A DNA stretch of 64,000 bases from Syngnathus acus (taxonomy: Eukaryota > Chordata > Actinopteri > Syngnathiformes > Syngnathidae): contig NC_051100.1 of assembly GCF_901709675.1 (NCBI RefSeq), positions 5,518,001-5,582,000 of the forward strand, written 5' to 3'. Made by a program: the position numbers and the translations under genes. This document shows positions 46,601 through 60,500 of the stretch, piece by piece; the first letter of the stretch is position 1; every line of letters starts with the position of its first letter. The notes under the pieces are model-generated. The model did not search any database and had not been told where the DNA came from. It saw only the letters and a list, made by a program, of their open reading frames with translations.

Positions 46601-49502
46601 CGCGCTGCTTCTCATCCACCCATCGCTGTAAGCAGGCCTGGTGGACCCACTTGGTGGAACCCCGGCAACGGCACGGACGCACCCACTCGGCTGTGCGGTC
46701 ATCTTCGTCTGTTGCGAAGCATACCCAGCAACTCCTGAAACGTATACGTGACGACAGGTCTGAGGATAACAAACAAAACAATCTGGAATGTAAGACAAGA
46801 GTGAAATGTTAATGGTGCATTTATAATCTTCCAGTCAGTGTATTTACAATGCGGATTCATGATATCGCATCGGGGTATGATAGGGAGAACTAAGGGGATA
46901 ATCTGTCACCATCTAGTTTGGTGATGGCCACTTTGAAAAGAAAAGTGAAGCTCGAGCTGTAACACAGCAGCTGAAAAAGTTGTCAAGACAAAACACAGCA
47001 CTCTCCCACAGACTCATTAGCTCCCATTCAAGGTAATCCAGCCTCGCAGTCGGACAGGATTTAATAAACTACAGCCGAAATGCAATCCTACATGCGGAAC
47101 TTGAAACTGTAGCTCGCCCTTTTGCCTCTAACGGGCTAAGAGAACGCTAAGAAGAGTAAAAAGTGCTAAATAGTGTCAGTCTCCCTGCATTAAATCTAAA
47201 CTATATTTACATGAAAAAGAGCTGACAATTCTATTCTTCACAGGACAGGGTAGGCAATTGTCGGCCCTCACCCACACTGGCAGTGGCTCTTGATTCAATT
47301 TTGACATTGCTGAGCCATTGAAAGCTGAAGTACCAGTGTTAACCACAGGATGGCAGACTCACTCACCAGCATCTTCAAGCCCGAGGCTGTAATTGTGAAG
47401 AAGAGGATGTCATGGCCTCTTTCAAAACATACACTAACACCTGGGGTTACCTGCATTGACAGTTTGAAGTGCATGACGATTTACTACATTTGTGTCCTCC
47501 AAAACCAAGGATTCGAATGACATCCTGGAAAAATCATGGATGTACAATATTAAAATGTTTACAGTTTTCTTTTTTTTTTTCTTTCTGAAAACATACACAA
47601 AAAACGTAACTTTGTTTTGCTGTTTCCTTGAATGGGAATTATTATGCAAAAGATGAGCAATGGATGTTTTCTATAAGCGTCTGAAAATTCAAATACATGA
47701 AGATACTCTTCTGTACATTGGTCAAATAAAAACAGTCATTTTGTCCCCATCAAAAATTTTTTTTTTTTTTTACCGTCACATGGCTATTAACTAGTCACAC
47801 ATGGCAAAAATGATGCAACCATCAGCAGGGTAGAGTCATGTTGCCCTTCATCTGGCCGAGCTCAGGAGAAATGAAACTAAAGACAAGCAACAGGAAGAGG
47901 GGTGATGACGCAGAAAGACACTGTGGCGAGAATGTCACATGCTGTTAATGTCAGCTGTGTCTCTCTCTTTTTTGGCCTCTGGTGTCTTTAACACAGCTAG
48001 CTGTCTGCATGGGATCAGCTAAGGTACCCCACCGAGCAGACATATGAAGGGGACAAGTGTTTTTTGTCACATGTCCTAAACAGCCAGTCCTTGCCTAATA
48101 TAGTTCCTTCAATATTGCTGATAGCCTCTTAGCACATTCCCTGACCATTTTTCTTCTGGTCTTTTCATCAATCTTGAAACGATGTCACTGTGGTGCTATA
48201 TATACTTGAGGATGACTGTCTTCACTGATTGGACCAACAATGTATTCCTCACCAACCAGTTGTGAAAAACTTACTCGCAGGAATGACCTGACTGCCCGAG
48301 GCCAGCCCCGGATAAGAGCTGGCGGCCTTATATTTGCAAGTGATAGGGGAAAGTTATACAACCGTGTGAAAGAAAGGGAACAATGTACAACTTCTTGCCA
48401 TCACCTTTTCAAACATGACCAGGGTCATTGCGTGTACGCCTGCTACTGGTACGTTTAATAAGAATTTCCTTTGTGTGTGTGTTTGTAATGATTCACAAAC
48501 AAATGACGTAACATGATGCCTATTCATTCGCGCTTTCTAGTTAATCATAGGCATATATAGGATTACACTGCATATTACCTTTGATTGATTGAATATTTAT
48601 TGATCCCCAGGGGTGGGGAAATTCAGGCCCCAGCAGTATCCATATCACAGAGTGGGTATACAAAAGACACACAGATGGCATAAGCGCAACTCAACAGGCT
48701 CTCATAAGGCTGCCACACAACGGCGCCACAAAGAAAGTCAGAAAGTGCTCAAGATAAAAGCCATCAAAGCAAATCAAAGCTAAAAGGAAAAAATTGGATG
48801 GCAATTAAATTTTCTTATAAAATATGAGTTATTTTGGTGGCCATTTTTTCAACGCGAAAGTAAAACCCCACCTCTACATGTTCTCAGTAGATTAAAGGTG
48901 CGTTTAATCGACGCATTCAATGCAGCAAACAGTGACAATGAGCACACTGCAGGGGGTGCACACTGCAAGAGGGTGCGTGGCAACATTTTAGGATTTGTTC
49001 AACACACCAAAAGCAGAATAGTCGCTCAAATTGCAGGGACAGCTGTTTGGAAAAACTGGGCGTGTGTTTAGTCTGCATGGGTGGTAAGGGATTGTTTTTC
49101 ACTTTGTGACATCACAATATGAGGTTATGATCATTTTCTCAGATCAGGCAGGAGTGGTGCTTGGAAGGGAGAAAAGAGCACAATGCTCCAACATAAATGA
49201 ATGGAGGAAAACACTTTGGGGAGGGGTTGTTGAGGAATTAGGATTTTAATTTTAAAAATTGGTTTAGCACGATATACAGTAGCTCTTTTAAAATCCGTCG
49301 GGCCGTAGCTCCCAAACCCAATCTCTGATTGCCCTAAAATTCAAAATGTTCAAACTCATACGAATAATTACTTGATAACTGTCTAGAGTAAACTGTTGTG
49401 ATTTTCTGCAACATAACATGGTACGTAACGTCCATTAGCATGCTAGCCATACACTCACCTGTCCAGATTCTGCTGCAGGACCACCGTATCTACGTCCGCC
49501 AT
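43625..49502 (-). CDS. marchf5: Mitochondrial E3 ubiquitin ligase MARCHF5 (MITOL)
   Basis: This is an outer-mitochondrial-membrane RING-CH E3 ligase that ubiquitinates fission and signalling proteins. Minus-strand coding exons are 49459-49502, 46532-46734, 44364-44494, 44058-44241, 43815-43981 and 43625-43741. They join in frame to 281 aa; the human protein has 278. The C4HC3 RING-CH ligands are visible as C17, C20, C36, C38, H46, C49, C68 and C71. Hydrophobic segments follow, as in the four-membrane-span family topology. The protein ends P-E-Q-E-E-A as in vertebrate orthologues. The N-terminus M-A-D-V-D-T differs from the human one, which is usual for this short first exon. Intron 1 is the longest (2.7 kb). 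All introns read GT-AG. Identification is secure. Confidence 0.97.
45929..45949. repeat. (AAT)n microsatellite
   Basis: A short AAT run lies within marchf5 intron 2 (between its second and third coding exons). It is followed by TTGTATAGCGCTTTTCAAAA, a sequence common beside AAT repeats in fish, so this may be the end of a degraded dispersed repeat. Confidence 0.7.
48590..48700 (+). repeat. Fragment of a dispersed fish repeat
   Basis: The sequence from TTTATTGATCCCCAGGGGTG through GTATACAAAAGACACAC resembles a common fish dispersed repeat end. It lies in marchf5 intron 1. Boundaries and family are not certain. Confidence 0.35.
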
Positions 49503-49880
49503 TATCAAGAGGAGAAGTGTGTCGTCTAGACGCCGTGTTTGAACAACCGATGACTTGATTTAAAGATAGACATAAAAACAAAAAGGCCGTTAAATCACGT
49601 ACACCAAGAACTAGCGCTAGCTAAACAAGCTAGTGGCTACGAAGGCCTTTGTGTTGACGCGAGTCGCCAACTACCAAGCTATTATTGTGCAAAAATCTAT
49701 TCATTCGTGGTCATTGCGCGCTATCGATCTCTTTGCTGCACTCCGCACATTACCACAAATATCAGCATTTTGGCTAAGGTCTAGTAGTCTGTCACTCTTT
49801 ACCACATCGTTGTAACCGCTTGACTCCGATCCGTTGGCAGGAGGTTGTGATGCAGCGCAGGGCAGCACGGCCATGCGTGA

Positions 49881-49888
49881 TTACGTCA
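49881..49888. promoter_or_regulatory. CRE-like site near marchf5 promoter
   Basis: TTACGTCA (complement TGACGTAA) is one base from the palindromic CREB/ATF site. It lies about 380 bp upstream of the marchf5 start codon, close to a second motif at 49910. Confidence 0.35.
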
Positions 49889-49909
49889 TGAAAACAAGGT
49901 CGTGCTCTC

Positions 49910-49921
49910 GGGAAATGTAGT
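49910..49921 (-). promoter_or_regulatory. ZNF143/SBS-like site near marchf5 promoter
   Basis: On the minus strand this reads ACTACATTTCCC, matching the start of the ZNF143 (Staf) consensus ACTACANNTCCC. Such sites are frequent in housekeeping and divergent vertebrate promoters. Function is inferred from motif and position only. Confidence 0.4.
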
Positions 49922-50216
49922 TTAATTACGCTTCTGTCAAACTACTCTTATTGTCGTTGAGCCATTTAGGAAGAAGGCTGAATTAGTTTGTCAGCTGATT
50001 TGTCGCATTTTTATAATCATAAATCATAATCACAAAATACCCATATATAAGATATACGTATTATATAATTACACAATAATTACGTTTTTTTAAGTTGTGT
50101 TGCTTTCCATATGTTTTGAAAACACACGAGAAATGTATTTTAATGTGTCAATCTCCATATTCAACAATGTTACTCACTCAATATGGGGACTAAAATTGTC
50201 GTTCATGTTTCCATAA

Positions 50217-50236
50217 ACTCTAACTCCCATGATCCT
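50217..50236 (+). promoter_or_regulatory. ZNF143/SBS-like site, candidate cpeb3 promoter
   Basis: ACTCTAACTCCCATGATCCT resembles the long ZNF143 consensus (ACTACAACTCCCATGATGC) with a few changes. It lies about 1.36 kb before the cpeb3 start codon, where a noncoding first exon may begin. A donor-like AAGGTAACTT occurs at about 50389-50398. Confidence 0.35.
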
Positions 50237-51567
50237 CTGCGGCATCATCCATGCGCCGCAGTCAATCAGCTGTTGAGGCAACTGCTGACTACCTCGGAAC
50301 AAGGGTTGCTCGTTTGTCATTTCTAAACCTTGACGAGGAAAAACAGAAATATATTCACTCTCCGAGTCCCCAAAGGGTGAACAATCAAGGTAACTTGGCG
50401 ATAGACTGACAAACGGCCGTGGTGCATGCTGCTTGTGTCGTTTTGTGTGACACATATGGATGAAAGGGGGATTTCAAGGCAAGGCATGTCCATGAAATGT
50501 ATCGCACGTCTGTGTGCGAAGTGCTGTTTGTAAAGTCATGTGGCAATGCGTCTTAAAAGGGTGAGGAGAGCTGTTCTGTTCTGATGACCTTGGAAGCGCA
50601 CCTCTTGGGTGGAAATCGCGGATTAACTCCTGGGTTGTGTGCAATGCAGGTTGTTGCGATTGTTTTCAAATCTATAGCTGTCACACATCTAAAACCAAAT
50701 GGATTTGATAGTTTTCAATGTCTCTGCGGTTGGATGTTTATGCAATAAGGTTGCCAAATGTGTAATGACTACAAACACCGCATGACTTAACATTTGCTGC
50801 TGCCTATTGGCGTTTGTCGAACCACAGTTGAATGTGTTTTCATGCGTTTGGATTTGTTTTGAACCCCAAAAAATGAATGCAAATTGGGATGGTGATAATT
50901 GCTGGCCCTGCCATTTGCGTTTCACGAATAGAAATTGTTTCACTGAAATGGGAAGTGGCGTACGTACTTGTCACAGGGCTAAACCGCACTCCAATATCAG
51001 GGTTGAACACAACATTTTATCTTTATCACTGCGGACCTCCACCAGTGCGCTATAGCTGAATAAAAAGCCTTTCGACGTATTCACACCGTGTCTACATATT
51101 CAGAGCACACAACCGGATATGCGCATTAATAAAGAATTCCAGGCGCGTCACGGTGCAGCATTTAGCATGGTCGGTTCATTGATAGCTTAATAACAGACCC
51201 TATAGGATCCTTTCTCCTTACGGGAGGACAGCTGTATTTACTGACGTATGCAAATGAGCACAGGGGCGGTCCTATATCCCCACACACAATTCCGTTTCAC
51301 ATTGCAGTTTAGAGTTTCCTGCGTGGAAGGGGAACCGCAACGTGGCGAAATCGGAGAACTATCTCCACGTATATGCTCTGTGCAATTCGTGGCATCTATG
51401 AATACATATGCTATTGTTGGGAAGTATTCGATGAAATGGGCTTTGCACTTGCATGGTCCTACTAGAGTCAGATCCACGCTGGGGTTGCGCTACTTGGACA
51501 GACCCGACAGTTGCTGTGTGCTTGGCTGAAATATAACAATTACACGTTCAATCCATCTGTTTTGCAG

Positions 51568-54500
51568 CTCTTCAAAACATGCAGGATGATTTACTGATGG
51601 ACAAAAACGCAGCCCAGGCTCACCATCAGCAAGATCCGACACAAATAGACCCTCCTCCTTCCTCCAGTACCCCCCCGACCTTGTCATTGGAGCCCTCGTC
51701 CTCATTATCGGGGTCTGAGAGTCCGTCGACCGGGAACAGCAGCACGGCGGACAAAGTGTCGATGGAGTCCCCAATCCTGCCAGGGCTGAACTTCCACCAG
51801 CAGCCACAGGAGACCGATCCTATTTCCTCCCCGCCCTCCTCCTTCGGGAGCACTTGGTCCACTGGGAACACCAACGTCGTGGACGAAAGCTTTTTCCAGG
51901 GAATACCCTCCGCGAACGGGACGATGCTTTTCCAGAATTTCCCCCACCACGTCAACACGGTCTTCGGTGGTAATTTCTCCCCGCAGATGGGACTCGCCCC
52001 TCAGTCTCAACAGCATCAACAACCGGCGCAGCAGCAGCCTCAGCAGAGAAGATCACCCCTCAGCCCCAACCAAGGCCCCTTCCTCCAGAGAAACGCTTAT
52101 CAGACCATCATGAACGCAGCTAAAGGGTCGTCTTCTTCTTCTTCAGTATCGTCACCCGTATGGAATAACCACCAAAACGTGGGGTGGAGCACCGGCTCCA
52201 ACCACCCTTGGAGTGGTTTACAGGCAGGCAGGGACCCACGCAGAGCAGGGGGCGTCGGTGTTGGAGTCCCCTCTCCCGTGAGCCCAATTTCCCCCGTGAA
52301 AAAAAATTACGGCAGCAATGTTATTGCGCCGCCAAAATTTCCAAGATCTGGTCCCCTCGCTCCCAAGGCCTGGAATGAGGACGGTGCCTTCAGGACTGAC
52401 AGCAATATTCTACCTATACAGGTAAACACACTCCCTTGCAAAGGAAATGGGTTATTTAGTCTCTGATTTATTTTTCTCCGTTGAAAATTTGTATCCTGCC
52501 TCAAAATCAAAGAAATGGAGCGATTTTGGAACTACACGTAGTATTGCGATATGCGTCTTGAATATTGCCGTATCGATATGATTGCAATATGTGCCTTAAG
52601 TAATGACATATTTACTATCTAATGAAAGGTAATAGATTTGTGTAGATACTGTACACACTTTCCACAGGCTTCATCTATGTTTACTTGTATGAACAGCCTC
52701 AAGACTGTTTCAGAGGGGCACCTTCCTCTGCTCGCCATATCCAATTGCAAGTAGACTAGTTGCTAATACTGACTTGCTTTTCACACATGGCTGCTCCCCC
52801 CCCACCACCACTTAGTTTATTTATGCTGACTGCAAAATATATCTCTTTGCTTAAATCTAAAGATAAACATGGATACATTTTTGGAAGAATACGTTGGCGT
52901 TGTAATGATTAATGATTACATATTGCGTGTGGATGAAACGCAACTCACGGATGGCAGTGCGGGATTAAACAAACTCCCTAAGAGATGCTTTCACTATCAT
53001 TTAATCCTTCTCAGGCCCAACAACACAATTCGAAGTGATACTGTGGACCTGTCTAATAAGACTATTGTACATGTTTTATATAACCGATGAACTTTGGCGT
53101 CAGTCTTAAGTCAAACGAATTGAAAATGAGTCACAAACACTGGAGGGAAAATGCACTGTCATCCGCCATATTTGCCCTTGGTTTTCTCAGTAACATCGTC
53201 CTAGTTACATAATCAACATGTCACAGTTAGCCCCAAGCTACGCTGATGCTTGATGCCATTTGTTTTTGCCTGTGTTTATTTGTACTTTTCATTCCCTGCT
53301 CAACTGGCTTCTTTCTAAAATCCCGTCCGATATCAAGATATGATTTGTCTTGACGCAAGGCTTTGTGGCTGTGTCCGTATTGAGTGAATTACCTTTGTGT
53401 GTGAAGCAAGTCCAAATCTTAAGATATGTGGGCCGCATTATCAGTTGCACTCACCTACTCACACTAACCAACAGTATTTTCCTAGAAAGCCTTTGGGTGC
53501 CTCACTGATGTCATCCCAGCCACAGCTCACACTTAAGTGCTTAACAATTCCAACCATAATTGGAGGGGAGTTATCACCACGATGCAAGGTCAGGGTGCCA
53601 CATGTCATCTGGTTTGTTGACTGAAGTGAAACTCGGGCAAATTGCTGAGCCAAGCAGCAGGCGCAATGTCACGTGCGGAGCTCATGACACGGCAGGTGCG
53701 CCCGTTGAGGTCGAAGATCTCACGAAGGGCCATCTTTTCCAGACTGCGTCTTTTTGAAGTGTCTGAACTTGTGAGTCGTATTTATGCCGATTTCCCCGGG
53801 TACGGATTTCTGACCACTGCACGTTTAGTTTTGAATGAACGCGGCCACCCTAAAGATAAAGGGAAATCATGGAACATGGAGTTTTCCCTCAAATGTGTAA
53901 GTGAAACGTGAAAATGATTAAGCACACTTTAAATTTGAAAAGGCATTGCACCAGCGGTCCCCAACCTTTGCACAAAAAAGCTTTTTTCAGGTAGACATAT
54001 TTTGAAGGATAGCTATAGAAACAAACTAAATTCAATTAAAATTAATTAATAATTATTTATTTATTTATTTAAAACGTCTTGGTATTGAGGGAAGACCCAG
54101 CCCACAGTCCATTCTGACCTCTCGGGTCCTTACGTTACATTAAAAGTAAAATCTTTGGATCTATTTAGGTCACTGGACCAGATTGACCTCGCCCCCTACA
54201 GTGCGCATCCATACTGATCACCCAGGAAGGGGAGCTTACGGAAACTAAAAGCTCAGCATTTTACGTATTTCGCGTTTGTACCCAGTGGGCAGATTTTTAT
54301 CTGCGTGGTGCTGTCGGGTCCACAGTGCGGGTGAATGACGCTTTTGAATGCTCAGCCTAAAGCGTAACAATAGTGTTGGTGTGCAAACAATGCTGCTTGG
54401 TTTTGGGCTGCCAAGCCTGGAGCGAGACACTCTCAGGCCTCACCTTTGGCACACATGTCACTCCAATGCATTCGGTCACCGGCGTTTGATCAGCTGGCAG

Positions 54501-57500
54501 TGATTGGATTGACCTTGAGCCATTCACCATAGTATTGATTGTTGTTCTGGTTTGCAAGGGGGAGGGGTCAATGTGCCTCACATGTCCAGAAAAAAAAAAA
54601 AAAAAAAACTATTTTTTTTTTCTTTCTCATCACAAGGACAGAATATGCAGCACATGATTAGTCATCTGTGCTAACTAAAGACCAGAATAAATCCCTGTGT
54701 GACCCATGACCACTAGACCAACTTTCCACTGAGGGCAGCTTCAGAGCCTTCTCTGTTATGTAGAACAAGTCAAATATTTCGATTGGTTTCATTCCGGTCA
54801 GAACACGTTGGTATTTGAACAAAAGATGTAAGGTATAATAAATAAATAAGATATGTCATTGCTGGTACTTTGATCTGTTCTGTATTCATTTTGTGTTTTG
54901 CAAAGTACCGCCGCAGATTATGACCCCTGTTCTCTCTCTCTCTCTCTCTCTCTTTTTTGGTTGTGGTTGTTTTTTGTTTTTATGTTGTAGGACGCATTTA
55001 ACTTGCACTCTTTGGGGAATGCCTTTATGGATGCGATAAGGGCTGACCATGACAAAGGTAAAACTCACCCACTCGCCATTTAGGCCCACTGATGAATATT
55101 GATATTTTGTGAAGAAATCATTTTGCAGGGATAATATTCGTATGTTCCTGCTTTTACTCTATGTAAAAAAAATAAATGTAAAAAATACAAAAAAAATGTC
55201 AAAAATGTTTTTATCGCTCTTGAGATGCCAAACATTTCTCACTGATTCAATCGTATGCTATTTTTGGCCTTTAGCTGTAAAGTATTGATTCCAGGCTTTG
55301 TTTTTGTTATTGACTGGACATTGCTCGTAGCAAGTATAAAACATCAGAAGCAGAGGGAGAACAAATAATACTGCTGCTGTTTGACTTTCAACACTGTTGA
55401 CAAAAGCATCGGTCTGTAGATATAAGCTAACACACGAGGACTTTATCGGGAGCAAAACAGGCCTCGCAGGCACAACACAAGTCAAAAGAGTCGTAGCCAC
55501 CAGAAGCCTGTTTACAAACTGTCAAACCGGGAATGATGCACTACTCTTATGCCTCGTTGCTTCATTTGGCTCAAGTGTGAGCAGACTGTGCCAGATTAAC
55601 TTTGCCACGTGGCCACTCTGTACATAAGGTAATCCAGAATGGTCCACACATGGGGGAAAGTAAGTCGACGGGATTGGAAGAGGGCTCGTGCTAAATTAAG
55701 GTGAGGTGAAAGGTCAATATTAGCTTTGCCTGACATGCCGGACTTGACCTCATAAACTTTTAGCACGTTACACTGAGATGATGGCAACAGTAGAGGATGG
55801 CCCTGTACTTTAAACACCATTTAATGACTACATATAAGATAAGATGATGGCTGTGTTAAAGGTGAGATTGCAACTAATGTCCAATAAATCCTGTCAGGGT
55901 GATTGGACGGCAAATTCACAGCTCGTGCAGTCATGACCGGGCTAATCCCTCCAAGGCAGCAAAACAAGTTTACTTGTCTTGTTTTGATCATGAATAAAGT
56001 GTTTGTTTGTCCGAATCGAATTGAAAGCGTTATATTCAGTAAAAAAAAATTGTTCTCCCAGACTAACGCCAGCTTTGAACGACATGCCGTAATTTTATTT
56101 TGGTTACTTTTGACCCAATGGTTATTTTGAGTTTTGTTTTCCATGGAAACAAACTTTCTGTTCTCTGTTGTGTAGCTGTAATAATTTTCATGATGTTGTT
56201 GGTGCAAGTGTGCATGGGGGGGGGGGGGGGGGGGGGGGGGGGGAGTAGGTCATGCTGACAAATGTGGAAGGAAAATAACTCTGTCTTTCCAACCATGTCA
56301 GGTGCTTCTCACTGGGTATTGTTTTTCTCTTTTTTTTTTCCACAGTACAGTATTCCATTGGGAATGAATTAACCTGGTCCAGCTCAACGCAATGCGGGTT
56401 AGGGGAGCAATGTGCATTTTTTTTTTTCCTTTCCATACTTAGACCTTTGCATCACTTTGGTAGACATTAATGTTTGATCTAAAAGGAAGTTCTTTTAAAA
56501 GCCAATCAAAGAAAGCGAGGTCTTGTATCCTAAATAGTAACACTTTACTGCTGCACTAGTTGAATTCTGTCTGTGAGGAAGCCTAACCAGAGCCGCAGTT
56601 CCAACTTGGGGGCCCGTCTGGGGTTCACACTCAACTTCTTGGGGGAAGCAGATGGCAGTCAGCCAGAGCTATTTTAACGTGTTAGGAAAGCAATGCCCTC
56701 AAAATTACTCATGGAAGATGGGCAAGCACATTCAAGGCCTTAATTGTCCAACATCTACATGCGTGAATCCTAGCACAAAATTGTTCACTTGTGTTGTACA
56801 GAAATAACTTTTAACATGCTGTTTTGTTTGCACGACACCAACCTGTAACAAGCAGCTGGTCCGGCTCTCAAGAGCCATGTCACGTGAGGGTTAAATCCAC
56901 AACAGCATCTTATCAGCCCTCTTTACCAGTGAGCTGGACTTGTATATTAAAAATATTCTATTAGTAATATTTATGTTGAAGCTATATTCTAACCGTGTGT
57001 TGAGTTAAAAGGGTGTATTTCATTATAGTAGTAGGCAACCTTTGAAAGGGAAGGATAGATACCGTCACTCGAAATGAGGTTCATGCCACGAGGAAACGAT
57101 ATTTTCTTCAGATAGGATATCTTATTTGATGTTTCTCGTGGGTTCAGAGTGTATGCTTGGAATGACTAAGATAACCAGAATGAGAATGTCTCACATTAAA
57201 GTGTTGACAGATAGATTAAGAGACAAAAGCTCTGCTGAGTTCCCAGCATTACTTTGTGTGTGTGTGTGTGTGTGTTTCTTCATTTGTGTGCAATAAATTT
57301 GTATTTTCTTACATTCACAAAATTTGTATTTGTTTTATCCAATCTTTATGTGTAGTGTTGCTTTTCAACTACGGTCAATTGTAACAGAAACGATTCAAGC
57401 AAATGGCGATCAAGCTGCTTTCGATTTTTGGTTCACGCCTATTTTTCTTTCCTAGGACGTATAGGCCTTAACTTCCATCGTCCTGGAGCCGAACACATAA

Positions 57501-60500
57501 TGCCACTGAACAGTAAGTAACATTTCCTTGCGATGTCATTCTATTTGAGTTTTTTTTTTTTTTTTTCTCAGAGGGTTTTAAGCCTTAGCTAATGTGTGAA
57601 GTATTTTATGCCATGTTTGTACAGCACAAATACTGCATTTCTTCAGACAGGTGTGGGTTTATTTACTTAGTTGCAATGAAGACCTGCATCTCTTTCAGGG
57701 AAGGCATCTATTTGCGGTAGGAAGGTGTAATTAGTGCAAATGCTTGTGTATGGGTGGAGCAAAAACACTGATGATCATTGTTTGGTCAATAGAATTCCTC
57801 CGTTGGTGTTACAGTGGGAATGGAATGTGTAATTGGTTCACATTAGTAGAACTTTTTTATTCCTGTTTTAGGTAAATAATACGATGCGGTTACGATTGTT
57901 TCCTGATTAGGTTTCGGCATGGCGAATCATGCTTTGCTTTAAAACTCCCTATGTTGTTTATTTTATGATTACATATGTGTTATTATTAAATATCTAATAT
58001 GAATAAGTACAAATAAATTAATCAAATCCAAAATGTAAGTTTTCCTTTTCAAAATAGTTCCCGTGGAGTCTCTTTCCCAGCTTTTTCTCTCATACCTTCA
58101 TGAATTCCTGGAAAGATTTTTTCAGGATCCTCCACAGCCACAACTCGCCTCCTCTTCCTCTCGCAGTGAACTAACCACAGGACTTCTTTGTAGACTTGCT
58201 GGTTGGTTGTCGAGATTTTGTTGCGGTTTGCAATCTATCTGTCGTGACGCCAGTCTTGGAACATTTCTGACACACTTCGTGTGGAGTAGACCATGCCACT
58301 AAACATTTGGTGCACCTGCTTAGCCTTTATTTGGGGCTGGGTTTCTTGACACCATAAACCAAGGATGAACCTTCTAGCACAGTTGACCTGTGAATAGCAT
58401 GACTATAAATAGCCCCACATGTAAGACTAGAATCTGTTGGTGCCTGGTCTACTAGCATGCTGATGACCAGCCAGGTGAAGAAATCAGCATCCATATTTTT
58501 TATCCATTCAACCCGTTACATTTTTCCACACAGGAGAAGCCTTACTATTAAGAGCATTTATTAATTTTCAAGTACTACAATGCACTACAATTCTTTTCAT
58601 GATCGAGTGCGTCCTGGATTGATGTTAAACTCCTGTTTCATGGGGGTACGCTGAAGGAAGCACAGATCTGTCAGATCTTCCAAAGATGTCGCAACAAAAA
58701 GGAGCTAGCTTTCTTCTATTCTTATAGTATCACTCATTTGCTTTGAGGAGTGCGGAATAAAGTGGCAGCGTCAGACTTAATAAAGGTGTCTGTAGCCAAC
58801 TTATCACTTGTGGAAATCAGGACATAACAAACACATCACGTCCAAAGAAATTTCATTTTGCCTCATGGCCCGAACTCACAAATGGAGCTTCAACCCATTA
58901 TTTATCTCCGTGCTGTAGTTTCTGTCTGTTTCCCTGGTTGCTAGGTGACTTTGTTACAGCCGAGGCTCGGGGAGAAAGGGCAATACTACAGACAGCCATT
59001 CCAAGTTTGGGGGGGGATTGGAGAGTCCGAGTTTTTTTTTTTTTAATGAAAACGTTGTGAAGGAAACGAGCCTCAGAGACAACATATTCTCTGAGAATAA
59101 TCCTCACGCTTGTCCACGTTTGTAATGTAAAAAGCCAACTCTGTCCTCTCCTGCTGTTAGTATTTAATGAGACATATTGAATTTTGGAGTGGAGACAAGA
59201 TAAACAGAATTTTATTCATCCTATGAGGGAAATTTTAAAAGCAGGGCATTAAAGTGAGGTTCATATTCTGTAGTGAAATGAAGCACAACACTTTTGTAAC
59301 AACCCTGCAAGGACCGATTAGACAGGCCAGATGTTATGCCCAGGTCTGCTCCACATGATAAAAGTAAAAGTTGGAGCTTTAACTATTGATTCAAGTGAAG
59401 GCTTGAGGCCGCCACCTGTCCCATCCACTCAATACCCCGTGGGAACTTTCCACTCATCCACAGGTTTCCATTCCTAACCAGGGAGTAAATTATAATACTT
59501 CACTGAGGTCATGATAATGACTAACCTGCGCCACCTGTTCGTAAATAAACACAAAAGATTAGCATCAACGTCAACCGTTGCTGGTTCATTAAACTTCGAT
59601 GACAATGTCCACTTTTGCGTTATGCTCGGAAATATGTCAGCTATTTGCATGACTAAACCAGATTAAATGTCTGTTGTCGCTAAAGTCAATGGCGCAATTT
59701 GCAACGTGCAGTTAAAAAATTCCTCCTTTAGTTGAACAAGCTTAGGTGTGGCCGTCCGTGTTTTTCCTGTTACCTTAGCGATGATTCTGGACTGGTGTTA
59801 TTTCCACAAAATGTCTCGTATCTCTCCCCTACCTGTGTTAATGTCCACCCCTCCCCACTGTGTCTCCTCTGTTTTTCTTTCCTTCACTTTCCTGACAAGC
59901 AGCTCGGAGCTTTGGCCGCAGAAGAGGTAATATGTAGATCTTACTCAAGGTTCCTGCTTGCTTTGCCCACTATTGTCTCTTGAAAGACGCCTCATCTGTG
60001 TTGTCATTGATGAAATCACCCAAATGAATGCATTTTCATGAAATCAAAATGGGGTAAGGAAAAAACAAATGTTCATCAAAATCACAAGGGTTGACTCACC
60101 TTAGTAATTGGGATCAAGCTTTTGTAATACTATGTGATTTGAGTTAGGGTTAGCGAATTTTCGAGAATTTCAAGAGTTGGAGATGATTCATTTGATTGGC
60201 AAATGAGTGATTCTAATATTGTTGAGTTTTTCAATAGTTTTTATGATTGTTATTTGTGAGCCAATAGCTTCTGCACTGTTACTTTGTTAACCAAATAAAG
60301 GCTGAATATAGTTGATTCCTCTAAACACACATCACATCCACACAAACATAGTAATTCAATATAAATGTGTTGTTTTTCCAATGCATAGTGACAGAGTTTG
60401 TGTCACCAACTCCTCAGTAAGCAAATTTTATTTTTTGGCTGTGTTCAATGAACCATTCTACGTAGCGAGCAATTGTCATAATAGGAAATGAGTCATAATA

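Larger units (their letters stand above)
49503..51567. other. Intergenic region between divergent marchf5 and cpeb3
   Basis: About 2 kb separate the marchf5 start codon from the acceptor of the first coding exon of cpeb3. No coding exon was found. Promoter-like motifs near 49.88-49.92 kb and 50.22 kb, and the acceptor at 51567, suggest a marchf5 promoter and one or more noncoding cpeb3 exons in this space. Confidence 0.5.

Noticed and set aside
53952-54060. CAGCGGTCCCCAACC sequence as a complete hAT MITE
   Set aside because: Only one terminal end could be seen. No matching inverted repeat or target duplication was found, so it is mentioned only as a fragment in the intron description.
58063-58302. 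79-codon plus ORF in a cpeb3 intron
   Set aside because: Likely the antisense of a decayed transposase-like relic. No coherent domain on the plus strand.
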